The notes under the pieces: generated by a model | What the model was told of the DNA's origin: nothing | Databases searched by the model: none | The model's input: the letters and a program-made list of their open reading frames with translations, nothing else | Part shown: piece after piece, positions 1 to 9,061 of the stretch | Position numbering within the stretch: position 1 is the stretch's first letter | How the letters are laid out: the number at the start of each line of letters is the position of its first letter | Program-made: the position numbers and the translations under genes | Source: Levilactobacillus suantsaii | GTDB lineage: Bacteria; Bacillota; Bacilli; Lactobacillales; Lactobacillaceae | Reading direction: 5' to 3' | NCBI RefSeq assembly: GCF_004115745.1 | Contig: NZ_QXIL01000004.1 | Coordinates: 95,028 to 159,027, forward strand | DNA length: 64,000 bases

Positions 1-206
1 TAATTATTAATGGTCTGCGCACTCTGGACTTCTGGACTCCGCCAGATCTCCCGGGTCGCGTCAGCAATCACTAATTGAAAAGCGGTTTATGTCACCGTCG
101 CGGGGTCCGTGGACTCCCGGTGTAATTTCCAGCTAAAAGTCATTCCGGCCGTTGCGACCACGATGGGGGTCACGGCATGGTTTAGCTGTAAGGTATCAAT
201 CTTCAT
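1..206 (-). pseudogene. 5' part of a GH78-like alpha-L-rhamnosidase gene with an internal stop
   Basis: Reading the minus strand from ATG at 206 gives a peptide beginning MKIDTLQLNHAVTPIV with FSWKLHRES near residues 24-32, then a TAA at 89-87 (codon 40), after which the same frame continues TAFQLVIADA and IWRSPEVQSAQTIN to the window edge. The order FSW, QTAYQ, W-S-x-x-V-x-S is what I know from the N-terminal domain of bacterial GH78 alpha-L-rhamnosidases, which remove rhamnose from plant glycosides. The stop sits exactly where the family has the Q of QTAYQ; one C-to-T change (CAA to TAA) explains it. A GGAG ribosome site and an extended -10 box lie upstream, so expression signals persist. 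The rest of the gene lies outside the window. Family call is from memory, moderate confidence. Confidence 0.55.
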
Positions 207-257
207 TTTCCAATCAACTCCAACTTACTTTCAGTTTCATGCTTCAAATGTAATCCA

Positions 258-263
258 TTATAG
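258..263 (-). promoter_or_regulatory. Extended -10 box upstream of the broken rhamnosidase gene
   Basis: TGCTATAAT is read on the minus strand, ending about 50 bases before the ATG at 206. No convincing -35 box is seen, as is common for extended -10 promoters. It lies downstream of the greA terminator, so the broken gene would be its own transcription unit. Confidence 0.5.
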
Positions 264-332
264 CATGACCGTTGGCCTAACTTTCCGCTCGACTAGACCA
301 TTGGCCATGACCGCTCCGCCAAACACTAACGC

Positions 333-376
333 AAAAAAGGTTCCCAACACCGGCATCGCTGCCCGCACTGGGAACC
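333..376 (-). terminator. Rho-independent terminator after greA
   Basis: GGTTCCCA pairs with TGGGAACC (8 bp) and the minus-strand transcript continues into a run of six T. It lies 20 bases after the greA stop codon. Confidence 0.85.
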
Positions 377-397
377 TCTTTGACGCTAAACTTATGA

Positions 398-874
398 TTA
401 ATCGACTTTCAAGACTTCGACCGTCATGTCACCACCGGGCGTTTCCAGCGTGACTTTTTCGCCTACGCGGTGACCTAATAAGCCCTTGGCAATTGGCGAT
501 TCGTTAGAAATCTTCCCCGACATCGGGTCAGCTTCGGCCGCACCCACGATGGTGTATTCTTCGGGATCTTCGTCAGGCAATTCCTTGAACGTTACCTTTT
601 TTCCGACGGAGATTTCGTCCTTGTCGGTGTCATCGTTATCGATGATTTGGGCGTATTGGAGCATGCGTTCGACCGTGCTGATTCGGGTCTCTAACATACT
701 CTGTTCATCCTTGGCCGACTCGTATTCGGAGTTTTCCGATAAGTCCCCGTAGGAACGGGCAATCTTGATGCGGTCGATGACTTTCGGCCGCTTGACCGTT
801 TTAAGTTCTTCTAATTCATTTTGTAATTTTTGTTGACCTTCTTCAGTCATTGGATACATTTTTTCTTCTGCCAC
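398..874 (-). CDS. greA: Transcription elongation factor GreA
   Basis: GreA rescues backtracked RNA polymerase by stimulating cleavage of the transcript 3' end. The protein has the N-terminal coiled coil (roughly residues 1-75, with the acidic tip region near [16 protein letters not shown]) and the C-terminal FKBP-like domain ending in VEVLKV. I chose the GTG at 874: the strong AAGGGG site lies 8 bases upstream and the resulting 158 residues match the usual GreA length. The next GTG upstream, at 883, would touch the ribosome site. The gene follows udk in the same direction after a gap of about 95 bases and ends at a strong terminator, so it is probably the last gene of mltG-udk-greA. Confidence 0.95.
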   Translation of the reverse strand: MAEEKMYPMTEEGQQKLQNELEELKTVKRPKVIDRIKIARSYGDLSENSEYESAKDEQSMLETRISTVERMLQYAQIIDNDDTDKDEISVGKKVTFKELPDEDPEEYTIVGAAEADPMSGKISNESPIAKGLLGHRVGEKVTLETPGGDMTVEVLKVD

Positions 875-968
875 AATGGCCACCCCTTTTTCTCACTTAG
901 TCTGAGTTAGCGGTTTCTCCGCCACGACTTGCCGGGTCCGATTCCCGGACTTCACTGACTCCCCCATC

Positions 969-1652
969 TTAAATGGTGGTGTCGGGATTGTCAAAGACTT
1001 CCTTGTTGCCGTGTGATTCCAGAATCGCGCGAATCTTAGTCACCAACAGATCGATGGCCACTTGATTCTCGCCGCCTTCGGGTACAATGATGTCCGCGTA
1101 ACGCTTGGTCGGTTCTACAAATTGATGATACATCGGTTTGACCGTCTTCAGGTATTGGCCAATAACTGATTCCAAGGAACGGTCCCGTTCGTTCATGTCC
1201 CGTTGGATTCGGCGAATGATGCGGATATCGTCGTCGGTGTCGACAAAGACCTTGATATCCATCAAATCTCGCAACCGTTCATCGTCTAGAATCAGGATAC
1301 CTTCCAAGATGATGACGTCACGGGGTTCCTGCAAGATCGTCTGGTCACTTCGGGTGAACCGGTTATAATCATAGACGGGTTTTTCGATGGGTTCGTAGCG
1401 CAACAACTGCTTGAGTTGCTCGATCAACAAATCCGTATCGAAAGTCAACGGATGGTCATAGTTGACCGCCCGCCGTTCCGCCATACTCATATCCGACTGG
1501 TCCCGGTAGTAGGAATCCTGTTGCAAAATCATGATGGAGTGGCCCACTAACTGATTGAAAATGGCGCGACTTACAGTCGTCTTCCCACTTCCGGACCCCC
1601 CGGTGACCCCGATGATGATGGGGCGTTTCTTATCTGCCAATACTGTCGCCAT
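969..1652 (-). CDS. udk: Uridine kinase
   Basis: Phosphorylates uridine and cytidine to UMP and CMP in pyrimidine salvage. The P-loop [12 protein letters not shown] lies at about residues 15-26, followed by the DSYY and YDHP substrate-site motifs typical of bacterial Udk. Length of 227 is slightly above the usual 205-215, mainly from a short N-terminal extension. The ATG at 1652 has its AAGG site directly adjacent, which is poor; a TTG at 1640 would give a more typical N-terminus but sits 12 bases from AAGG, so the start is unresolved. It begins 3 bases after the mltG stop, so the two are surely cotranscribed, as in other Firmicutes. Confidence 0.93.
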   Translation of the reverse strand: MATVLADKKRPIIIGVTGGSGSGKTTVSRAIFNQLVGHSIMILQQDSYYRDQSDMSMAERRAVNYDHPLTFDTDLLIEQLKQLLRYEPIEKPVYDYNRFTRSDQTILQEPRDVIILEGILILDDERLRDLMDIKVFVDTDDDIRIIRRIQRDMNERDRSLESVIGQYLKTVKPMYHQFVEPTKRYADIIVPEGGENQVAIDLLVTKIRAILESHGNKEVFDNPDTTI

Positions 1653-1655
1653 CCT

Positions 1656-2792
1656 TTACTTATTATCGCCAGCTAAGGAGCTGGTCAATGCTTGGTGTTG
1701 ATTATACGTCTTAGAGAAATAAACCTTCCCGGTCTTGGTATTGGCAATGAAGTAGTAATACCCCTTGCTTCGGGCCGCGGGATGGAGCACCGCCTTGATT
1801 GACGACACACTTGGGTTGTCAAACGGTCCTGGGCCATACCCCGTGTGTACGTAGAGGTTATACGGTGACTTGACTTTCAAATCCTTATAGGTCAACGTCT
1901 TCTTGGTCGTCTTCAACGCGTATTGCACGGAAATATCGGACTGCAGAGCCATGTTGGCCTTGATGCGGTTCAAGAAGACGCCGGCAATCTTGTTACGGTC
2001 CTTTTGGTTGACCCCTTCACGTTCGACTAACGACGCCAAGGTCAAAGTTTCTTGAACGGTGAGCTTGTTTTTCTTGATGGTCTGGTACTGACCCTGTAAG
2101 TTCTGGTCCATCTTAGCAACCATCGACGTGACGATGTCCTTTAAGGTCATCTTCTTGCCAGCCTGGTAAGTTGCCGGAGCCAGGTAACCTTCGAGCCGGT
2201 AGCGCACGTGCTTGGCTTTTTTGGCCGAGCTTAACAACCGCGGGTACTTGGCGGCCAACTGGTTAAAGAACTTTTTATTGGTCATCAAGCTCAAGAATTC
2301 CTTCTTGGTGAAGTCCGTTTGCTTGGGGATCTCCTTGGCCAACTGGTCGATGGTCTCGCCTTCACGTAACAACACCTTTCCCGTTGCACTTTGAACCGGT
2401 TCCGCCGAGCCACCTTGCTGCAACTGCTTGGCAATCGTCTTCAGCGTCATCGAGGGCTTCAATTGGTAATACCCCGCCCGAAAATTCGTAAATTTATGGG
2501 ATTTCACGTAATAATTGAAGACCATCCCACTCTTGACGATTTTCTTGTCCTGCAGGATCTGACCGATCTTATTCGAGGTTGCCCCCATCGGCACGTGGAC
2601 CTGCACGACATTTTGGTTATGGGTATCCAACGGCTTTAACGCCGTTTGAAAGTAGTGATACCCGATGATGCCGATTGCCACTGCTAAAATAACTAATAAA
2701 CTTACCACACCAATCATGATTCGCCGGCCAAACGAACTACGTTTGGGTCCTCTGGCGTCATGCTTAGGCGTAGGATCCGTACCATTATCCAA
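1656..2792 (-). CDS. mltG: Endolytic murein transglycosylase MltG (YceG family)
   Basis: Cleaves nascent glycan strands in the membrane-proximal cell wall and so ends peptidoglycan polymerisation. The protein has a charged cytoplasmic N-terminus, one transmembrane helix at about residues 27-48, and the extracellular YceG domain; the segment LASLVEREG carries the catalytic glutamate of the family. The C-terminus has the family signature SPYNLYVHTGYGPGPFDNP. Length of 378 is normal. It is the first gene of the mltG-udk unit; no terminator separates it from udk. I did not find a clear promoter in the 170 bases upstream, which hold the pheT terminator. Confidence 0.93.
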   Translation of the reverse strand: MDNGTDPTPKHDARGPKRSSFGRRIMIGVVSLLVILAVAIGIIGYHYFQTALKPLDTHNQNVVQVHVPMGATSNKIGQILQDKKIVKSGMVFNYYVKSHKFTNFRAGYYQLKPSMTLKTIAKQLQQGGSAEPVQSATGKVLLREGETIDQLAKEIPKQTDFTKKEFLSLMTNKKFFNQLAAKYPRLLSSAKKAKHVRYRLEGYLAPATYQAGKKMTLKDIVTSMVAKMDQNLQGQYQTIKKNKLTVQETLTLASLVEREGVNQKDRNKIAGVFLNRIKANMALQSDISVQYALKTTKKTLTYKDLKVKSPYNLYVHTGYGPGPFDNPSVSSIKAVLHPAARSKGYYYFIANTKTGKVYFSKTYNQHQALTSSLAGDNK

Positions 2793-2918
2793 CTTGTTTC
2801 CTCCGTTCTATGCCATAATCCCCTATATTATACAGAACTTCTGCGCTCACGAAAACCGGCAAAGCCGACTTTGACCAAAATGTAATCTTTCAAGCCCCAC
2901 AACGGCTTAGCGTCCCTG

Positions 2919-2952
2919 CAAAAAAGAGTTTGGGAAGTTCCCAAACTCTTTT
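2919..2952 (-). terminator. Rho-independent terminator after pheT
   Basis: GAGTTTGGGAA pairs with TTCCCAAACTC (perfect stem, tiny loop) followed by a T run on the minus strand, 10 bases past the pheT stop. Confidence 0.9.
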
Positions 2953-2961
2953 ACGGGTGGC

Positions 2962-5373
2962 TTACCGAATTTCGGCACCCAGATCCGATTCTAAGCGTTT
3001 CGTGACCTTTTCAAAGGCTTGGTTGACCGCATCATCGACCAACGTCGCCGTCTTGTCCTGATAAGTCAAGGTGTACGCCAGTGACTTCTTGCCGGCTGGC
3101 ACATTGTCTCCCGCGTAAACGTCAAACAGCTTCGTGGATTGTAAATAAGCGCCACCCCGCCGGTTGATGACCGCCATAATTTGATCATTCGTGACGTTCT
3201 CGTCGACTAACATCGCAATATCCCGCGTAATGGCTGGGTAACGGGAAATCACGTCGTACTGGTTCGCGCGTTTTGGCATATCGATAATGGCCTGGAGATT
3301 CAAATCAAAGACCATCGTAGCCCCAATCTTAAAGGCTTTAGCCACCGTCGGATGAATCTGACCCATGAAGCCAATCTTGTGCCCGTGAATCAAGATGTCC
3401 GCAGTCCGACCCGGATGCATCTCTTTCATCTGCGGGTTTGCTTCAAAGGTCACGTCGCCATTGACCGCCATGTCTTGCAGGTAGGCCTCCACGATACCCT
3501 TCAGTTGATAAAAATCAACGGGTTGGGCGGGGTGGTTCCAGGCCTTCGGCAGTAACGTTCCAGTCACAGCCCCGGCAATATGTTCTTCTTCTGCCGGCCG
3601 TTCTTGACCGTCTTCACGGTAGAAGACCCGGCCTTGTTCGTACAGCGCCACATCCTTGACCTTCCGGGCCGTGTTGTAGGCGATATCGTCTAACAAGCCG
3701 GTGACCAAGTTCATCCGCAAGACCGCGTGGTCCACACTCATCGGCCAAGCCAGCTTCGTGACTTGACTATCAGGATGGGTCAAGAACATTTTGGCTTTAT
3801 CTTCGGTGGTCAACGCATAGGAGATGGCCTGGTTCAACCCTAAGCCCTCAAGCGAGTGCCGAGTGGCCCGCACTAGACGTTGGGCGGGCGTCAACCGGCC
3901 CTGCGTCATCCGGCCGGTCGGTAACGTGGCCGGCAGCTTATCGTACCCGTAGATTCGGGCGATTTCTTCCAACAAATCCGCGGGAATATGGATATCGTTG
4001 CGCCGAATCGGGACCGTGACGGTCATTTCGTCGTCAGCCGTTTCCACGGCAAAGCCCAACGTGTCCAAAATATGGGTCACTTGGTCTAAGCTCAATAATG
4101 TTCCCAGGACCTGATTGACCCGGGTCAGAGTTAACTTGATGATTGCAGGGTCGGGTTGATTATTACTCCCGACCACCGTTCCAGCTTGGACTTCACCGCC
4201 AGCTAATTCGGTGAACAATTGCGCTGCCGCGTCCGCCGCATCTTGAACCCCGGCCTGGTTAACGCCTCGTTCGAAACGTTGGGACGCATCGGTGTGCAGG
4301 TTATGCCGTTGGGCTGCCTTACGGATGTGAGTCCGGTCGAAGACGGCCGATTCAATAGCCACCGTCGTCGTCTGGTCGGTAATGGCCGTCGACAGCCCCC
4401 CCATGACGCCAGCTAAGGCAATCGGTGCTTTAGCGTCAGCAATCACGATGTCTTGTGGATCCAAGTCATGGTCATTTTCGTCTAGCGTAGTCAGTTTTTC
4501 GTCTGCTTGAGCAGCCCGCACATAAACGTCTTGACCATCGAACTTGTCGTAGTCAAAGGCGTGAAGTGGTTGACCGTACTTCAACATCACATAATTCGTC
4601 ACATCGACCACGTTATTGATGGGCCGCATGCCCGCGTTCCAGAGGCGAATCTGGAGCCACATTGGGCTAGGTGCAATTTTTAAGTTGCGCACCAAGCGCA
4701 TCCGGTATTGTGGTGCTAAGGCCTCGTCGACGTGCAGCGTCAGTTGGTCCGCCACCGCGGGACCTTCCGCTTTAACTTCAGGCACGTCAAGTTGGACGGG
4801 TTGGTCGTAAATGGCCGCTAAATCGCGTAACGTCCCGTTCAAGCTCAGCATGTCCCCCCGGTTCGGCGTGACGTCTAAGTCAATTAAACTATCATTCATG
4901 CCTAATAAGTCAAACACGGGAGCGCCTGGCTGGGCGTCAGCCGGTAAGACGTAAATGCCATCCACGTAAGCTTTAGGCACCACGTCTTCGGGAAAGCCGA
5001 TTTCCTGTAAGGCACAGATCATGCCGGCGGATTCCACGCCGCGCATCTTGGAACGCTTGATTTTTACGTTGTCCGCAATCCGTGAGCCGGGTAAGGCCAC
5101 GATGACGTTTTGGCCTTCAGCGATATTCGGGGCCCCACAAACGATTTGGGATGGCTCCTCATCGCCCACATCGACCTGGCAAATGTGCAAATGGTCGGAA
5201 TCGGGATGGGCCTTCACGCTCAAGACGTGGCCCACGACGATTTTCTTCAAGCCGGCACTAGGTTGGACCACGCTGTCGACTTCAACGGAGGTCCGTTCAA
5301 TCTTTTCCGCCAAGTCAGTGGCAGAAACGTCTAAATCGAGATAATTTTTAATCCAATTGTATGAAATCTTCAT
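2962..5373 (-). CDS. pheT: Phenylalanine-tRNA ligase beta subunit
   Basis: Large subunit of the (alpha-beta)2 enzyme that charges tRNA-Phe; it carries tRNA-binding and editing functions. The order of domains is as expected for the 800-residue bacterial form: OB-fold tRNA-binding domain (about 40-150), B3/B4 editing domain (about 210-385), B5 domain, synthetase-like core, and C-terminal ferredoxin-fold anticodon-binding domain. The start MKISYNWIKNYLDLD is canonical. pheT begins 9 bases after the pheS stop, and the pair is controlled by the T-box leader upstream of pheS. No anomalies seen. Confidence 0.97.
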   Translation of the reverse strand: MKISYNWIKNYLDLDVSATDLAEKIERTSVEVDSVVQPSAGLKKIVVGHVLSVKAHPDSDHLHICQVDVGDEEPSQIVCGAPNIAEGQNVIVALPGSRIADNVKIKRSKMRGVESAGMICALQEIGFPEDVVPKAYVDGIYVLPADAQPGAPVFDLLGMNDSLIDLDVTPNRGDMLSLNGTLRDLAAIYDQPVQLDVPEVKAEGPAVADQLTLHVDEALAPQYRMRLVRNLKIAPSPMWLQIRLWNAGMRPINNVVDVTNYVMLKYGQPLHAFDYDKFDGQDVYVRAAQADEKLTTLDENDHDLDPQDIVIADAKAPIALAGVMGGLSTAITDQTTTVAIESAVFDRTHIRKAAQRHNLHTDASQRFERGVNQAGVQDAADAAAQLFTELAGGEVQAGTVVGSNNQPDPAIIKLTLTRVNQVLGTLLSLDQVTHILDTLGFAVETADDEMTVTVPIRRNDIHIPADLLEEIARIYGYDKLPATLPTGRMTQGRLTPAQRLVRATRHSLEGLGLNQAISYALTTEDKAKMFLTHPDSQVTKLAWPMSVDHAVLRMNLVTGLLDDIAYNTARKVKDVALYEQGRVFYREDGQERPAEEEHIAGAVTGTLLPKAWNHPAQPVDFYQLKGIVEAYLQDMAVNGDVTFEANPQMKEMHPGRTADILIHGHKIGFMGQIHPTVAKAFKIGATMVFDLNLQAIIDMPKRANQYDVISRYPAITRDIAMLVDENVTNDQIMAVINRRGGAYLQSTKLFDVYAGDNVPAGKKSLAYTLTYQDKTATLVDDAVNQAFEKVTKRLESDLGAEIR

Positions 5374-5382
5374 GGTTGGCGG

Positions 5383-6429
5383 TTATCCTTTCTTGGTAAA
5401 TTGGGTGAGGAAGCGAACGTCATTTAAGTAGAAGTTCCGGATGTCGTCCACCCCGTACTTCAGCATGGCGAAGCGGTCGGGGCCCACCCCAAAGGCAAAC
5501 CCGCCGTAAACGTCGGGATCGACGCCGGCCATCTTCAAGACGTTCGGGTGCACCATGCCGGCCCCTAAGACTTCGATCCAGCCGGTCTGCTTGCAGACGC
5601 TGCAGCCCTTACCACCACAGTTAAAGCAGGTGATATCGGCTTCGACGGAAGGTTCCGTAAACGGGAAGTAGCTTGGCCGTAACCGTACGTCGAACTTGTC
5701 ACCAAATAGCTCATGGGCCAAGACTTGTAAGGTCCCCTTCAAGTCCGCCATGGTCACGTGCTTGTCAATGACTAAGCCTTCAACCTGGTGGAACTGGTGG
5801 GAGTGCGTCGGGTCATCGGTATCCCGGCGATAAACGACTCCCGGAGAAATCATCTTCAATGGGCCTTGCGAGAAATCGTGCTTCTCTAACGTCCGCGCCT
5901 GCATTGGTGAGGTTTGCGTCCGCATCAAGATTTCCTTGGTGATGTAGAACGTATCCTGCATGTCGCGGGCCGGGTGGTCCTTCGGCAAGTTCATCATTTC
6001 AAAGTTGTACTTGTCCTCTTCGACTTCGGGGCCACTCAAGACCTGGTAGCCCATGCCTAAGAACAAGTCTTCAATTTGGTCGATGATCTGTTGGATCACG
6101 TGCGGTTCACCCTTTGCCACTGGGGTCCCTGGTAAAGTCACATCCAGCGCTTCCTTAGCCAAACGGGCGTTCAACGCCGCGTTCTCTAAAGTTTCGCGCC
6201 GGTTAGCCACCGCCGTGGTCAAGTCATCGCGCACCTCGTTAGCAAAGGCACCGACTACGGGCCGTTCACTAGCCTCTAAATCGCGCATCCCCCGCAGCAC
6301 CTCGGTGATGGGGCCTTTCTTGCCTAACAGGTGCACCCGAATCTCGTTGACAGCCTTGAGGTCCGTGGCCTGTTCAATATCGGCCAACCCCTGCTGTCGC
6401 AACGCAGTTAATTTATCTTTTAACGACAT
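5383..6429 (-). CDS. pheS: Phenylalanine-tRNA ligase alpha subunit
   Basis: Catalytic subunit of phenylalanyl-tRNA synthetase, a class II enzyme. An N-terminal helical arm covers about residues 1-85; the catalytic core carries motif 2 ([20 protein letters not shown]) and motif 3 ([13 protein letters not shown]). The [12 protein letters not shown] segment near residue 270 is the four-cysteine insert common in Firmicutes PheS. Length of 348 is standard. It is the first gene of pheST; a T-box with a TTC specifier lies directly upstream, so transcription should rise when tRNA-Phe is uncharged. Confidence 0.97.
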   Translation of the reverse strand: MSLKDKLTALRQQGLADIEQATDLKAVNEIRVHLLGKKGPITEVLRGMRDLEASERPVVGAFANEVRDDLTTAVANRRETLENAALNARLAKEALDVTLPGTPVAKGEPHVIQQIIDQIEDLFLGMGYQVLSGPEVEEDKYNFEMMNLPKDHPARDMQDTFYITKEILMRTQTSPMQARTLEKHDFSQGPLKMISPGVVYRRDTDDPTHSHQFHQVEGLVIDKHVTMADLKGTLQVLAHELFGDKFDVRLRPSYFPFTEPSVEADITCFNCGGKGCSVCKQTGWIEVLGAGMVHPNVLKMAGVDPDVYGGFAFGVGPDRFAMLKYGVDDIRNFYLNDVRFLTQFTKKG

Positions 6430-6476
6430 CTCATATCCTCCATTTCTGTCTTATCCCAATCCGCAGATGAGGCCAC

Positions 6477-6715
6477 AAAAAAGCCCCGTCCCTCACTAAA
6501 GAGGGACGAAGCGCTTCGCGGTACCACCCTGATTCAGCGACTCATTGCGTCGCCACACTCAGACGTGATAACGGTCACTCACCGGTGGGCCATTCATTAC
6601 GGATGTAAATCCCGGCCACAACTCGAGAACTGAATTCACCGTGTCCGCTTCGAGGTCATCTTCCAATCGTGAACGACCCTCCCTGGCAAAACGGCCCGGT
6701 TACTACTTTTCTGTC
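6477..6715 (-). promoter_or_regulatory. T-box leader of pheST (specifier TTC, Phe)
   Basis: The minus strand carries the T-box sequence AGGGTGGTACCGCG at 6530-6517, followed by a terminator hairpin CGTCCCTC/GAGGGACG and a T run at 6482-6477. Upstream, the sequence GTGAATTCAG in the expected specifier loop reads TTC (Phe) at 6634-6632, matching the downstream synthetase. Uncharged tRNA binding would favour the antiterminator over the terminator. Confidence 0.92.
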
Positions 6716-6774
6716 ATCGTTTTTAAGTTAATTGATATCGTTTTAAGGGTAACGGTTTTTTGAAAACCTGTCAA

Positions 6775-7137
6775 CTACTTCTGGTCGTCTTCACACGACC
6801 ACTTATCGGACCATGCGTGAACCGCAGTCATCACACCCTGCAATTCTTGGCCTTTAGGGGTCAAGCGGTACTCGATCAACGCATTATCCGGATAAGTCTG
6901 CCGGAGGACCACGCCGTTAGCTTCCAGTTCCTTGAGTCGTTCGACTAGGACCCGGTCACTGCAGCGCGGGATGTTGTGGGCGAGGTCCCGAAAACGTTGC
7001 GGCCCCTCCTGTAACAGGACATCGATGATGAGCCCGTTCCACTTCTTCCCTAAAAAGGAAAAAGTCCGTTCGAAGCGGGGACACAGGGTAAAGTCCACCG
7101 GTGACGAGTTTAAAGATGTCATCATTTGCATCAGCAA
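6775..7137 (-). CDS. HxlR-family winged-helix transcription regulator
   Basis: A 120-residue DNA-binding protein. The family core CPRFERTFSFLGKKWNGLII, the helix-turn-helix segment FRDLAHNIPRCSDRVLVERLKELE and the wing VLRQTYPDNALIEYRLTPKG are all present. HxlR proteins are redox or aldehyde responsive in several bacteria; no inducer can be read here. An AGGAGG site at 7147-7142 precedes a TTG at 7137 by 5 bases and an ATG at 7131 by 11, so either may be the start. It follows the HD protein by 34 bases in the same direction and is probably cotranscribed. Its target is not evident; no divergent gene is adjacent. Confidence 0.85.
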   Translation of the reverse strand: MLMQMMTSLNSSPVDFTLCPRFERTFSFLGKKWNGLIIDVLLQEGPQRFRDLAHNIPRCSDRVLVERLKELEANGVVLRQTYPDNALIEYRLTPKGQELQGVMTAVHAWSDKWSCEDDQK

Positions 7138-7171
7138 TTTCGCCTCCTATTCCACCCGAACGGCTTAAACG

Positions 7172-7669
7172 TTAAGCGTTGGGCGTTCCTTTTGCCAGCC
7201 ACGTGTGAACGTGCTGCCGCGCTGGACCGGAAAACTCGTGGATGGCTTCGTAATCATCCACCAATGACACAATCAGGCTTTCCCGGTACTTCGGCACGGC
7301 CAGCGTGGCGCCCCACATATGCTTCAAAATAATGTCTTTTTCCATCGGACTTAAGTCCGTTAATTTCTCCGCGTTACGTAGCGCGACCCGGGGATGGATA
7401 AAGGCGTGGGAACCCAAGTTGAACTTCGTGGTCCGCCAATCATAGTAAAATAAATCGTGCAATAAGCCACCCCGAGCGGTCGCCCGGACGTTTAGATGCA
7501 GCCGTTTAGCAATCAGGTAACTGTTGTACGAAACCGAAATGGAGTGGTCCAAGCGGTTTGAATGGTGATGTTGTGTGTAATTCGCCAGTCGTTGGACCGG
7601 CTCTTTGGCCAACAAATCAGAAACAAGTGCCAGATACTCGGGGTCATCACGCCATGTCAGTTTGGTCAT
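7172..7669 (-). CDS. HD-domain phosphohydrolase, function unknown
   Basis: A 165-residue soluble protein of the HD superfamily. The metal-binding pattern is visible as a first histidine in RLDHSISVS, the HD doublet in GGLLHDLFYYD, and a late aspartate in SLVDDYEA. Such proteins usually hydrolyse nucleotides or phosphate esters, but the substrate cannot be told. Start ATG at 7669 is preceded by a purine-rich AAAGGAAG site. It is the first gene of a pair with the HxlR regulator and lies after the trmH terminator. Confidence 0.75.
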   Translation of the reverse strand: MTKLTWRDDPEYLALVSDLLAKEPVQRLANYTQHHHSNRLDHSISVSYNSYLIAKRLHLNVRATARGGLLHDLFYYDWRTTKFNLGSHAFIHPRVALRNAEKLTDLSPMEKDIILKHMWGATLAVPKYRESLIVSLVDDYEAIHEFSGPARQHVHTWLAKGTPNA

Positions 7670-7756
7670 AGAATGCTTCCTTTTCCTTTAAATTTAAAGC
7701 TAAAAACTCAATCTTATAGTTACTGTATATCTTAATGCCTTTTGGCCAAAATGCAA

Positions 7757-7780
7757 TCAAAACGCCCCGTTTTCCCGGGG
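7757..7780 (-). terminator. Terminator-like hairpin after the TrmH-family gene
   Basis: CCCCG pairs with CGGGG around a GGAAAA loop on the minus strand, followed by CGTTTTG. The T run is short, so termination may be partial. Confidence 0.6.
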
Positions 7781-7801
7781 ATTAATCATTTCTTATAGAA
7801 T

Positions 7802-8572
7802 TTAGCCAAATAGTTGAAACATAACGATTCCAGCGGCCACAGCCACGTTCAATGATTCCGCCTGCCCTTTGATGGGGATATAGAGGTTGCGCGTGGTCAG
7901 TTGCTGCAAGTCGGGGGCCATGCCGTTACCTTCGTTACCCATCACGATGGCCCCTGCCGTTAGCGGCGAAACGTCGCGATAGTCCTTAGCCTGAGGATCT
8001 AAGTTGGTCCCGTAGACCGGCAAATGCCGGGCCGTAAAGGTTTGAATCCACTCATGCAAATCATCTTCAACTAACTGAATATGAAACTGACTGCCCTGCA
8101 TCGACCGTAAGACTTTAGGCAGGTAGCGACTGGCGCTCCCCAGTCCAAAGACCACGCCGGTCAAGCCCGCGGCGTCAGCGGTCCGGACCATGGTACCAAT
8201 GTTGCCCGGGTCTTGGACCTGATCCAAAAAGAGCCAGCCGCCCTGCGCGTCCTGTGGGTCGACCGAAGTCGTCTCCGCCAAGGGTGCCGTGGCAAAGATG
8301 CCCTGTGGCGTGTTGGCATCGCCGATGGTCTTGGCGATGCTGTCCGTTAATTCAAAGGTCGCCACGTCGGGGGGGAAGACCGCCGCGTGGGCCGTCAATT
8401 GTTCGGCGGTCCCCATGATGGCCGTTAACGCTTGCTTGGCTTTGATGGCCTCCTGGACCAGATGCCACCCCTCTAATAGGTAAGTTTCGGTCTGCTTGCG
8501 GCCCTTTTTGGTGGTCAACGCCCGCCACTGCTTGACCCGTTTGTTTTGACTTGATGTAATTTTTTCTCTCAC
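7802..8572 (-). CDS. TrmH/SpoU-family RNA 2'-O-methyltransferase
   Basis: Probable rRNA or tRNA ribose methyltransferase using S-adenosylmethionine. An N-terminal substrate-binding domain (about residues 1-95) precedes the SPOUT knot domain with motif 1 DQVQDPGNIGTMVRTADAAG, motif 2 IVMGNEGNGM and motif 3 IPIKGQAESLNVAVAAGI. Length of 256 fits the YsgA group, which in Bacillus is also found close to pheS. The exact target base is unknown. Divergent from acyP, with about 107 bases between the starts. Confidence 0.88.
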   Translation of the reverse strand: MREKITSSQNKRVKQWRALTTKKGRKQTETYLLEGWHLVQEAIKAKQALTAIMGTAEQLTAHAAVFPPDVATFELTDSIAKTIGDANTPQGIFATAPLAETTSVDPQDAQGGWLFLDQVQDPGNIGTMVRTADAAGLTGVVFGLGSASRYLPKVLRSMQGSQFHIQLVEDDLHEWIQTFTARHLPVYGTNLDPQAKDYRDVSPLTAGAIVMGNEGNGMAPDLQQLTTRNLYIPIKGQAESLNVAVAAGIVMFQLFG

Positions 8573-8679
8573 CGTTAGTTGCCCCTATTTTCAATTTTAG
8601 GTTAATTCTACCATATCCCTAGGCAGACCGGGACGACCGCTGTATGATAGATATAAACTTTTTTAAAGGGGGCCTTGAC

Positions 8680-8955
8680 GTGCAAACGCAACGTTTCGTG
8701 ATTTCGGGGCGGGTCCAGGGCGTTGGCTTTCGCTGGACGACGGTCCAGATTGCCCGTCGCCTCGGGGTAACCGGCACCGTGCAGAACCTGCGCTCCGGCC
8801 AAGTCGCCGTGGTGGCTAGCGGCAGTGCCGAGCAACTCGCACAGTTTCAAACGGCACTCCAACATCCACAAGCGTCGCCCTGGATTGACGTCGTCGATTT
8901 GGCCGTGACGGACTTGCCCGTCCACCGCTTTACTGATTTTTCAATAATTATTTGA
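8680..8955 (+). CDS. acyP: Acylphosphatase
   Basis: Small enzyme that hydrolyses acyl phosphates such as acetyl phosphate or carbamoyl phosphate. The signature GRVQGVGFRWTT contains the phosphate-binding loop and the catalytic arginine; the catalytic asparagine is in GTVQNLRSGQV. I chose GTG at 8680: an AAAGGGGG site lies 7 bases upstream, and the 91-residue product matches the family. An upstream in-frame ATG at 8644 overlaps a TATGAT box and has no ribosome site. Divergent from the TrmH-family gene, upstream of yidC. Confidence 0.92.
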   Translation: MQTQRFVISGRVQGVGFRWTTVQIARRLGVTGTVQNLRSGQVAVVASGSAEQLAQFQTALQHPQASPWIDVVDLAVTDLPVHRFTDFSIII

Positions 8956-9061
8956 AAAAGCCCGCCAAATCAAGTAATATGTTGGGTGTTCACGGCGTTT
9001 ACGCCGCATGGGGACGGTCACGTCGCCCATTGTTAACTAATGAAGGGGTTCAAGAAAACAC

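Noticed and set aside
109..453. 114-codon plus-strand frame at the left edge
   Set aside because: Antisense to the broken rhamnosidase gene, the greA terminator and the greA end, with no start signal.
5021..5344. 107-codon frame on the plus strand inside pheT
   Set aside because: Shadow of the conserved pheT sequence; coding constraint clearly lies on the minus strand.
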